From Pomphorhynchus laevis (lineage: Eukaryota; Acanthocephala; Palaeacanthocephala; Echinorhynchida; Pomphorhynchidae): 64,000 nt of DNA. The notes beneath the pieces are model-generated. The model worked only from the letters and a program-made list of their open reading frames with translations, was not told the DNA's origin and ran no database searches. Position numbers and translations under genes: made by a program. Below are positions 8,237 to 17,093 of the stretch, piece after piece. The DNA lies in assembly GCA_012934845.2 (NCBI GenBank), contig WNNJ02002730.1, positions 1-64,000 on the forward strand, written 5' to 3'. How positions within the stretch are numbered: position 1 is the first letter of the stretch; every line of letters starts with the position of its first letter.

Positions 8237-11103
8237 TTTTTAGAATAATAACTTTATTGAAAAAGAAAAGTAAATTTTACAGAAATTAGGTTCCCGTAAA
8301 CGGGCCTATAAATGAGATTTATTGTCAGGAAAGATTGGATGTCTTATACTTGATCGCGGCATTCGCAGACATAGTGAAGAAGACATAATTAGACTTCGAG
8401 CACAGCGCAAACTCGCTGTGGTGGGTTGTCATAAGATTAATAGGTTTGGAAGAGCTGGAACGTGGCGAGCGTAAGCATGCGGAAACTGATCGTGCGATTT
8501 CAAAACTGATGTCTCGTTTCATCTTTATGGCTAGATCAGGATAAGAACGCGTTGACCGATGCGTCAGTTTTGAAGCCGTGGTTTTGATTAATCTTTCCGC
8601 TTCTATGCCCATTCCTCCCGAAGTGGAGAAAATAAGAGGTATGAAAGACCCTCGTTCAACTAGCGCAATCCGTTCACTGTATTTGGCTTTCTTGCGACTC
8701 TCGTTGTATTCGAAAACAGACTCAGGCTTCCTTGATATGTTCGATTGAGCAGGTGCAGCAAATACATTAACATCAAAAAATGTTCGCTCAAATCGACTAC
8801 CGTGTAGCCCGGAACAAACTATGTCAAGACGCGCGCTTGGATCACGGGTTGTTGTTGTTCGTTCGAAAGTAATATTTTCAGGAACCTCGGTTAGCTAAGG
8901 TTCGCAAACTACGCCGTGAGATATGCGGCTAAGATAGTGTGAGATGATGTCGCTGACTGCATTATGCCGGATCGAAGGCAAAGCACTTCGTCTACATGAT
9001 AAGGAATGAGCCACACTGACTCGAGTGCCGCAAATGCAGTTGCTAACTCCAATCTTAGGATCAGTATGTCCATACCTTGCGTTCAAAGCATCCCTGAATT
9101 CGTTAGAAGAAAGATAAAAATTTTCATGCTTGATCGGAAGCGCACTTAACCACGAAGAAGCTCCACTGCGAGCAGCATGCGCGATCAGATTACTGGTTGC
9201 GGGTATCGCTAAGATCGGAATTTTAGAGAGGCGTTCTTGGTGCGATAGTGATCGTAGTGTCTTGATTTCGCTAAGCATAGTTTTCTGCCTCTCTCTTAGG
9301 CTATCGCCACCTGAACCAGAATTATAGGTTGAAATTAGCATGTTTGAGGATTTGCGTTCAAGTGTGGCTATGGTTGCACGGTTCGCAATAATAATACCTC
9401 CAAATTTTAAAGGAGAGCACAATATTGACTTCCAGTCTTCATCGAGGTCCCAGGACACGAAGTTTGGGAGAAGCTGTGTGGTTAAGGTGTGTGACAGATC
9501 CGACCAGATAGTGGCTGAACAGTCGCAGGTGCGCATTATATGTGTCCACTTAAATTGGACGGAGTTGATTAATCCTGCAAAAGCGACATGCGGATCTACC
9601 TTGGCAACATAATCGAGACGTTGCAGCATTGTGGTCCATGTAGACAGAAGTTTTGCGGTTGCTGCATTTACAAAATCGTTGGACCCGACTGGACTGCCGA
9701 GAATGATGATTCCATCGGTGGAAGTTTTTATTTCGGGGTCGGGGAGGTTCGATTGATCAATATGAAGGTGTGATAGGAGGTGAGACTTACGTGTGTTTAC
9801 GAAATAGCCATATTTTGGTCCATCGGTATGAAACACTTCCCATACCTGTTTCAAAACGTCAGTGGTCCCAATAAAGTTGGCGTCATCTGCATACCATTTT
9901 TGGAAGACCGACGGAACTTTGCGTTGAATTGCTTTTATCAAAGGGAGAGAGGTCAGGGCGAAGCCAGCCATCGCAAAAGGATCGCCCTGGGTGAAACCTT
10001 CGGTGGAGTATAAGCTTTGACTTCCCACAATGAGTTGTGCAGGGTTTGCGTAGACATTACAAAGAGCCCGAGAAAGCGACGGGCATACGAAATCTATGTT
10101 GTGTAATGCTCTGTTTGAGCATTACACAACCGCTCTGTTTGTTCGGTTGAAAGCATTTGAAGCATCGATTGACAAAATACAGTGGTCGTCGTGACGGTTA
10201 AACTCATCTCTAAGTGTGCTGATGGCGACTTCGATACCGCCTTTTTGAGAAGCCCCCAATTGAACGGACCCAGCAACGTCCTGAATGTCATTGCGAACAA
10301 TATCTAGAATGGCCCGGCTTATAATGCGTCTGACAGTATTGCAAATACCTATGGGGCGGATTCCTCCTGACTTTTTCTCTAAAGCAACCAGACGGCAAGC
10401 GGTGAAAGCATCTAAAGTTCCTGGAGTGAGTGGTTATGTTGCGAAGAAGATAGCGAATTTGGCAAGTGCTTTGGCTAGGCTGAGTGAATTCGAATCAAAA
10501 TCTGTCAGCATGTGAAGCCATGAGCGAGCATCAATTCCGGACGGACCCGAGCTTCCTTTGGTTTTTTACTCGATCTGATAATGTGTGTTTCGTCCAGAGC
10601 ATAGAACCGGCTGAGATGATGTACTTTGGATCCAGGGAACGGGGTAGTCAAGAGGGTATCTGGATCAGCTTGATGTGCCTCGGGGTGTAAGTCTTGAAGC
10701 ATTGATATTACTGAAGTGCCATCAATGATATGTTGTGGATGCAGGGCTTTTGTTTCAATCGAGTCTTCTAGCACAGTCGAGCTGGCTCTTATTTGGCCCT
10801 TTGTTACTAGGCCTTGATAACGTTTAACCCAGCTTCTCGGTGGAAGAGGCTTGCGGGATCCGAAATTACTTTGCAGATACAAAGCTTCGTTATAAAGAGT
10901 TTCGTAATCTTTATTTTGCCAAATGACTAATCTTCGCTCGAGAGTCTTGCGAATCAGCTAGATTTTTCTGGATGGTATTCTTTGCAAAATACAGTGAGAG
11001 AAGACCGTTGTTTTCTGTAGTAGTGTCCGAGTGTCGGCATGGGCTTCTAAGGAATCCCAATATAAATTTTTTAAATTTTTTAAAATTTTTTTAATTTTTT
11101 TTT
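8237..11103 (-). mobile_element. REL-LINE B
   Basis: Minus-strand copy with T-rich tail, a 3' UTR holding CCCGTAAACGGGCC, and coding sequence from the helical N-terminal region to the REL domain. The 5' end is cut before the cysteine cluster. A/T homopolymer sequence (11047-11103) then leads to the tail of copy C. Confidence 0.8.
8325..10960 (-). pseudogene. REL-LINE B reverse transcriptase and endonuclease
   Basis: RT core at 8895-10028 with EGFTQGDPFAM and KWYADDANF. The REL zinc pattern CICG...AHSLSC and RHNAV sit near its end. A TAG stop follows EP at 8895, and the same frame then stays open to 8325 with RLDIVCSG and FFDVNVF. Upstream, a small duplication near 10130 brings a stop, and a frame change near 10560 separates the fragment at 10505-10882 (LQDLHPEA). 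About three or four breaks in all. The RT start motif GGIRPIGI is readable near 10330. Confidence 0.75.
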
Positions 11104-11173
11104 AGTTATGTGTATTTTTTTTAGAGAGAAAAATTTATTTATAAAACTAAAACAAATAAAGTTAGATCAATAA

Positions 11174-12016
11174 TTAGCTGCTCTCGTCAGCCTCACTGAT
11201 GGCTACAACGTTGTTTCGGGTTTTGTTAACGGATCCTGGTTTTGTTCTTGCGCTTCGAAGACACGCGCTGGCTGAACGGGAAATCCCAAAGGCGACACGG
11301 CGCTTAATGCGTGACACGATGTGCGCGTACGATTCATTTCCTCGGCGAGCCTTAACTGCAGCAATTTTCTGGAATAACTCATTCGTCTCCTTTCCCATGC
11401 CACCGGATGATGAAAAAATGAGTGGAATAAATTTGCCCTTTTCAACAGTCTCGATTCTTTCCCAATATTTTGAATTCTTTCTGGACGAGTTATATTCGAA
11501 TGCGGAGTCAACAGATTTGGAAACGGTCGATTGAGCAAAAATGCTAAATAGATTGACGTCAAAAAACGTCCGCTCGAATCTCTCATTTCCCAATCCTCGA
11601 CATGATATGTCCAGTCGAGCACCCAGGTCACGACTGGTCGCGTTGTTTTCAAAATTCAAAGTATCTGGGACAGGTTGCAGTCTAGGTTCAGTCTCAACGT
11701 CACGACTAACTGACGTTAACTCCTTTACAATTATGTCGCGAACCGCATCGTGCCTTATTGATGGCAGACCACCTTTGCGACAAGATAGTCCATGGCTCAA
11801 GGTCATTAAGTCACCACATGGACATATGGAACCAATCAAATCCCGCGGGGTTTGACCATAGCGTGCGGATAGGGCATCCGTAAACTCTTTCGCTGACAGA
11901 TGAAAGTGCTCACTTTTCAATGGAAAAGCACTTAGCCATGATGACGCACCATTTCTCTGGGCATGTTTTATTGCAGTCCGCACCGTCGTGTCCATTTTTT
12001 GAATCGTATCTGACAA
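11174..12016 (-). CDS. REL-LINE C: endonuclease domain
   Basis: A 280-residue frame carrying NGASSWLSAFPL, the zinc pattern SICPCG...LSHGLSC, RHDAVRDII, and the nuclease core ARLDISCRG then FERTFFDVNLFS. A single TAA stop separates it in frame from the RT part at 12029, so the two were one protein. The end of the domain has FSSSGGMGKE and ACLRSAR, as in all family members. Confidence 0.8.
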   Translation of the reverse strand: MSDTIQKMDTTVRTAIKHAQRNGASSWLSAFPLKSEHFHLSAKEFTDALSARYGQTPRDLIGSICPCGDLMTLSHGLSCRKGGLPSIRHDAVRDIIVKELTSVSRDVETEPRLQPVPDTLNFENNATSRDLGARLDISCRGLGNERFERTFFDVNLFSIFAQSTVSKSVDSAFEYNSSRKNSKYWERIETVEKGKFIPLIFSSSGGMGKETNELFQKIAAVKARRGNESYAHIVSRIKRRVAFGISRSASACLRSARTKPGSVNKTRNNVVAISEADESS

Positions 12017-12028
12017 ACGACGGTTTAG

Positions 12029-12850
12029 TTAAGTTATGCGAACCGTTGCCAAACATTGAACCAGTTTTAATTGAGAGTTTCGTAAAGCTTGTCCTGTAAT
12101 TCCAGACTCGTATGTATGGCTGATTGCTAGCGAAAAATCATAATCTAGTGAGGATGTAACTGCAGGGTCATGTACTCCCAGTCCGCCTAAACTTAATGGA
12201 GATGTCAAAATAGTATCCCATCCATTTTCAGTTGGCAACCCTGTCATTTTTGGCAAGAGTTTATCCCTTAACAGACCAGAAACAATTTTCAACTGATCGG
12301 TGTTGCAATCTATCGTTCTTGTTATGTATGTCCACTTCGATTGGATTGCTTTTGTAAGGCCTATGTATGCAACATGAGGGTCAACATTTGCTACTTCAGC
12401 CAAGCTTTCGAGAAGACTGACCCAACCATCGACGCATTGGCTGACTTTCATTGCTTCATATTGTGGTGTACCAATAGCGGAGCCTAGTACTGATATTCCA
12501 TATATACTGATCTCTATATCGGGCGAAGGGTGTTGGTCGATTTCGAGGCTTCGATGTGAAAGCAGTTTTGATTTGCTTGGATTCACTATATAGCCATACT
12601 TTGGACCTTCCCTCATTAAAACATCCCACACTTTCTTGATATTCGGTAGGTCTCCGACAAAATTAGCGTCATCGGCATACCACACCTGATGAACGTTAGG
12701 AACGCGTTGGTGAATTTTGTCTATTAGCGGTAGTGAAGCCAGAGAAAAACATGGCATTGCGAAGGGGTCGCCTTGAGTAAAACCCTCCTCAGATAGCAAA
12801 GTATCGGTTCCGACAGCCAACATTGAAGGATTTTGATATAAGTTATGCAA
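12029..12850 (-). CDS. REL-LINE C: reverse transcriptase core
   Basis: 273 residues with EGFTQGDPFAMPC, the catalytic VWYADDANFVG and the thumb region (HVAYIGLTKAIQSKWTYI, GGLGVHDP). It continues in frame into the REL domain apart from one stop. Its start is separated from the N-terminal ORF by one extra A in an eight-A run near 12965, a type of change that can also be a sequencing error. Confidence 0.8.
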   Translation of the reverse strand: MHNLYQNPSMLAVGTDTLLSEEGFTQGDPFAMPCFSLASLPLIDKIHQRVPNVHQVWYADDANFVGDLPNIKKVWDVLMREGPKYGYIVNPSKSKLLSHRSLEIDQHPSPDIEISIYGISVLGSAIGTPQYEAMKVSQCVDGWVSLLESLAEVANVDPHVAYIGLTKAIQSKWTYITRTIDCNTDQLKIVSGLLRDKLLPKMTGLPTENGWDTILTSPLSLGGLGVHDPAVTSSLDYDFSLAISHTYESGITGQALRNSQLKLVQCLATVRIT

Positions 12851-12906
12851 TATACAGGATAATGACGGGCATATGAATTTGAGATTATGGAGAGCTGCTT
12901 GTCTGT

Positions 12907-14286
12907 TTATTTTGTTGAACGCATTAGTCGCATCGATTGAAAGGAGACACGAATCGGGTTTTTTTTGTACAAAGATCGAAGCTTGTGGACGGCATGCTCA
13001 ACACCACATCTTTGACCTGCAGCTGTTTGAACATTTCCTGCGACATCCTGTATGTCATCTCTTACAAGGGTGAGGATGGCCTTTGAGATTATTCGTCGAG
13101 ATGTGTCCGAAATGCCTATTGGACGGATACCACCATTGCTCTTTTTCAATGCGATCAGTCTGCAGCTCGTAAACGCTTCTAAGATTTTTGGCGGGATCGG
13201 CTCGGTTGCAATCCAAATTGCGAAACTTGCCAGCGACTGTGATAACATTTGAGATTGAACTTTGAAATGGGTTAGCATATGTTGCCAGGCAGTGGAATCA
13301 AGACCTGACGGACCTGCACCGCCTTTGGTTCGCCCGCACGCAGAAAGGATACTATTCTCGTCAATGGCGTAAAAGCGGCTGGCGTGATGCTCTTTGGAGT
13401 TTGGATGCATCGATGTGAGCAACACTTCGTTTGGCGGAATTTGCACTGAGGGATGAAGGTCCTGAAGTCTCGATAGAACTGATCTTCCATTTACGATTTC
13501 ATCAGGGCGTAACACGGCTGATAATGCTTTTTGTTCTAAAACAGAAGTGGAAGCTGTCACCTTTCCTGATGTTAGAAGTTGCTGGTAGCGACGTATCCAA
13601 TCTTTGCAATTTTGTGTTCGTTTGCTTGCTAGGTGGCGCTGATAGTAGTGAGCCTCCTTGTACAGAACTCCATATTCCTCCTCACACCAGCTTTTCAGAC
13701 GTCTCTCCAGGACTTTTCGGATGGAGGAAACCCTAGCGGTCGGAATACGTTGTAAGATAAGCTGGGACAATACGACTGCCTTTTTTAGATAAGATATGTC
13801 ATGATCACGTTCGTGAATTGCTTTTGAATACAACGATGCGAGGGTAGCAACAAAACGATGACTAGCTGTGCATACAGGGAGGATAAAAAGATTCGGTGCC
13901 CAGTGGGAGACATTATAGTAGATCTCATCAATGCTCAATGTCATTTGATTTGGGGCATGTGCACTTTCGTGGAAATGTAAATTAGGACTCCTATTTGCGA
14001 TGTTTTTATCATTTGAAAGTATTGATGTTGTCGGATTTCCCGAGTTTGTTTCTATTTGGCATGTGCTACTGTCGACATTGTAATCTGTATCAGCTTGTAA
14101 ATCCCCCGTTCCCTTTGCAACAAGTACGCTCGCTTGTAACGTTTGAAGGATGCGGTTCCGGCAGTTAATCGCTCTGCAATTGAAACATGACGTTTTGCTC
14201 TTTGCGCATTTACAACCCTTGCATCTAGCTGCAGGACCATTACACGAACAACAAGGGATCAATGATGAAGGTTTTCCTCGTACCAT
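12907..14286 (-). CDS. REL-LINE C: cysteine cluster and RT N-terminal half
   Basis: A 459-residue frame with a clean ATG. Residues ~13-47 are CCSCNGPAARCKGCKC...CFNCRAINCRN, a CXC-like zinc cluster. A helical region follows (IDEIYYNVSHWAPN, LERRLKSW), then the RT start: GGAGPSGLD, SCRLIALKKSNGGIRPIGI and AAGQRCGVEHAVH. The last ~17 residues are out of frame. R2 elements use C2H2 and Myb motifs in this position, so the cysteine cluster is a distinct DNA- or RNA-binding head. Confidence 0.85.
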   Translation of the reverse strand: MVRGKPSSLIPCCSCNGPAARCKGCKCAKSKTSCFNCRAINCRNRILQTLQASVLVAKGTGDLQADTDYNVDSSTCQIETNSGNPTTSILSNDKNIANRSPNLHFHESAHAPNQMTLSIDEIYYNVSHWAPNLFILPVCTASHRFVATLASLYSKAIHERDHDISYLKKAVVLSQLILQRIPTARVSSIRKVLERRLKSWCEEEYGVLYKEAHYYQRHLASKRTQNCKDWIRRYQQLLTSGKVTASTSVLEQKALSAVLRPDEIVNGRSVLSRLQDLHPSVQIPPNEVLLTSMHPNSKEHHASRFYAIDENSILSACGRTKGGAGPSGLDSTAWQHMLTHFKVQSQMLSQSLASFAIWIATEPIPPKILEAFTSCRLIALKKSNGGIRPIGISDTSRRIISKAILTLVRDDIQDVAGNVQTAAGQRCGVEHAVHKLRSLYKKNPIRVSFQSMRLMRSTK

Positions 14287-14827
14287 TGTAACTGGAACAA
14301 ACTGTGAGTATTGTCAAGATTCGATCGGTTTGAAACGTTTTCACGTACTCCGGGAGAGCCCTGGACGTACGACTTCGTTGACGTGTGTAAATTTAGATGG
14401 TGTATACTGGTTGGCTGAATGATTGTTTTCAAGTCCTAATGTTGAAACATTTTTATGTACTCCGGGAGAGCCCTGGACGTACGACTTCGTTGACGTGCTC
14501 TTCGTTGATATTGCTTGTAAGAGTTTCAATAACCAAGACTTATATTAATTGTATATTATTTTATTGTATTTACTTTAGATTGTATGTTTATTAGAAACCA
14601 AACCTTGTACATGTATGTTATTTTATCTCAAATGTATTTACTTTAGATCTCAAACTTTTTTAAGGTGTATTAACTTTTTTAAGTTATGTGTATTAATAAT
14701 AATAATAATTTTTTTGAAATAAAAAATATTTATTGTAAATCAAATAAACACAAGACTTTCAAAGTCCCCTAATGGGCAACAGTAGAACAATCCCTAACGG
14801 GTCACAATTGAAATAAAAAATAATATA

Positions 14828-15715
14828 TCAAATTTGAACATCCTGGCACGACAGTGTATCTTGAATTTTAAGATCATCTATCGTATCACCAATAAAATTT
14901 TCCATTGCAATTCCTGCAAACCTTCCAGTTCTCGACCTCGCATTTCGCAATGCGACTGAAGCCGACCTAGCCATTAGAAAACCAATGTCAACTCTAAGGT
15001 CTTCAATGCAACGATTGTAGGGTCGTTTAGATTTTTCAGCTTCCAATTTCGCCATCCGCTTCAGAACTAGCTGAGCCTCATTACCCATAGCACCGTTACA
15101 CGCTATTACGAACGGGTAAAAATTTGCGTCTTCAAACTTGGCAACACGTTCGCTATACTTGGCCATTTTCCTTTGTGTGTGGTAATTGAAGTGGTTATCC
15201 GGATTATTCGAACGATACGATTGGGCTAGGTGGTTGAATGTACAAATGTCCAGTAAGGACCGCTCTAATGTATCACCGAATAAACCGTTGCATTCAATGT
15301 CGAGTCTTGCGTCCATATCCCGTGTTGTTGTAGGTCGCTCGAATTCGACATTTTCAGGCAGTGTTCGTAATACAGGCTCAATCGCGACAGACGACGTCAA
15401 TTGGGTTAATCTCGATGCAACAAAATTGCGAACAGCATTATGCCTTATTGTTGGCAGACCTCCAACTTGACACGCAAGGCAATGTCTGAGATCAAAACAG
15501 TTACCGCATGTACAATTTTGTGGTGCGTTAGGAGGTGGCCAGCCATATCTTATAGCAAGTGCGTCTTGAAATTGACGTTTACTCAAATATCGTTTGTAAC
15601 TCACTATTGGTTTTGCCGATAGCCAAGTTGATGTTCCGGGACGTGATAAATAGCTTAAGGTGGAGGTAAAAGATGTTCGTAAAGTTGAGGCAGTATCCCG
15701 CCTCTCTTTCCACAA
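14828..15715 (-). CDS. REL-LINE D: endonuclease domain
   Basis: 295 residues with GTSTWLSAKPI, CTCG...LRHCLAC...GGLPTIRHNAVRN, and RDMDARLDIECNG followed by RSLLDICTFN. The C-terminal NGAMGNEA and SVALRNARSR blocks match copies C and E. A one-base shift in an A-rich run near 15730 splits it from the RT fragment. Confidence 0.8.
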   Translation of the reverse strand: MWKERRDTASTLRTSFTSTLSYLSRPGTSTWLSAKPIVSYKRYLSKRQFQDALAIRYGWPPPNAPQNCTCGNCFDLRHCLACQVGGLPTIRHNAVRNFVASRLTQLTSSVAIEPVLRTLPENVEFERPTTTRDMDARLDIECNGLFGDTLERSLLDICTFNHLAQSYRSNNPDNHFNYHTQRKMAKYSERVAKFEDANFYPFVIACNGAMGNEAQLVLKRMAKLEAEKSKRPYNRCIEDLRVDIGFLMARSASVALRNARSRTGRFAGIAMENFIGDTIDDLKIQDTLSCQDVQI

Positions 15716-15732
15716 TACATTATTTTCTTCTT

Positions 15733-16337
15733 TTAGAGATACGGCGATTTTCTTTTGTCTTTTAATGAGTTTCCTGTAATATGTTCTAGTAGTGGATTAC
15801 ATATTAGTCTTGAGTTTCGAAATTTTCTCTCTGGTTCATCATTAGGATCATCAATCCCAAGGCCTCCAAATCGTTTTGGCAACAATAACATATTGACATA
15901 TTCATCATCCGTTATTAAACCTGTTATTGCTGGAATAAGCTGTTTCAACAGTGAATCAGACAGTTTGGCGTATGAATTTAGACTCCCTTCACATGTTCTT
16001 TGAACATATGTCCACTTATACTGGAGGGACTGAGTCAGGGCCACATACGCAATATGAGGATTCAGTTTAGCAACATCTGTAAGGTTGGATACTAGGTCAG
16101 CCCAACGCCTAACTTTTTCAGTAATAAACTCGTCTACAAAAGATTGTGTTCCAATAACCGATCCCAAAATTCGTGTTCCATTTGTGACTATTTTAACTCC
16201 GCATCCTTGAAATACAGTTCCAGAAGAAGCTAAATTTTGTTCATGTACTACTACTTGACATTTTTGCTCATTAAGTATAAATCCATACTTATGTGCATTT
16301 TGTCTTAGGAAATTCCAAACCTTGACCAAGCTCTCAA
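15733..16337 (-). CDS. REL-LINE D: RT palm-thumb fragment
   Basis: About 200 residues starting right after the catalytic YADD: VWNFLRQNAHKYGF, GTRILGSVIGTQSF, HIAYVALTQSLQYKWTYV and FGGLGIDDP. The element is truncated upstream, so the catalytic aspartates are not present. Confidence 0.75.
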
Positions 16338-16580
16338 CCTTTCCTACACAAAATAATAATATTATTAATAATAATATTAATAATATATTATTAATTTTGG
16401 TTAAAACAATTTTAGTTTCTAATAAACATACATTTGAGATAAAATAACATACACAAATTACACAAATTACATTCTATACATCTATACATTCTATACATTC
16501 TATACAATAACATACAATTAATATACACAACAACTACTTACAACTACTTACAATCGCACACAAACTATCTAACAATTATT

Positions 16581-17075
16581 ATGACAACAGGAAAACCTGC
16601 TTCCTTTGCAAAATGTTGTTCATGTAATGGACCTAATGCCAGATGTAAAGGCTGTAAATGTGCAAGATCAAATGAGAGTTGTATTAATTGTCAAGCACCT
16701 CTGTGTTCGAATAAAGTACAATCCAGTATATTTCAAAAAATACGACAACCTCTGACTCGTACAGCTAGCATAGAACAATATACTTCAAGTGAATCACAAG
16801 ATCTTGCCTTGATTTCAAGTCCATTAAATTCCGATAGACAAACAACATTTCAAAAAATGATCGACGACACATTCTACCAAGTGATTCATTGGATTCCGAA
16901 TCTGTACTCATTATTAAAGTGCAACGTTAGTAATAATTTTGTTGACAAGTTAGCTGAATTATTCTCCTTAGCTGCATGTGATATACCTAACATGGCCTTA
17001 CACCTCAAGACAGTAACTGTATTCTGTCAATTGATTTTACAAGCGACGCCAAAATCAAAAGCCAAAGTTATTTGA
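16581..17075 (+). CDS. REL-LINE E: cysteine cluster and N-terminal region
   Basis: ATG at 16581. Residues ~12-47 hold CCSCNGPNARCKGCKC...CINC...CSN. The helical segment follows (DDTFYQVIHWIPNLYSLLKC, FVDKLAELF). A TGA ends it after KAKVI; the same frame continues with VARRLILW, so a single stop divides it from the next ORF. Confidence 0.85.
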   Translation: MTTGKPASFAKCCSCNGPNARCKGCKCARSNESCINCQAPLCSNKVQSSIFQKIRQPLTRTASIEQYTSSESQDLALISSPLNSDRQTTFQKMIDDTFYQVIHWIPNLYSLLKCNVSNNFVDKLAELFSLAACDIPNMALHLKTVTVFCQLILQATPKSKAKVI

Positions 17076-17093
17076 TGTAATGTAGCCCGTAGG

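Larger units (their letters stand above)
11104..14690 (-). mobile_element. REL-LINE C, nearly complete
   Basis: Minus-strand copy with leader, cysteine cluster, RT and REL domain; about 3.6 kb. Only a one-base shift in an A-run and one stop break the main frame, so it is fairly young. The 5' leader (14290-14690) carries a ~47-bp direct repeat spaced ~114 bp apart (14340 and 14454). It also has AACATACAATCTAAAGTAAATACAA-like sequence shared with copies E and G. Confidence 0.85.
14695..16337 (-). mobile_element. REL-LINE D, 5'-truncated
   Basis: Minus-strand copy with an AATAATAAT tail at 14695 and two 3' UTR hairpin-like boxes (CCCCTAATGGGC and CCCTAACGGG). It is truncated just after the RT catalytic motif. 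Its 5' edge borders an ATTATT-rich stretch that separates it from copy E, which runs the other way. Confidence 0.8.
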
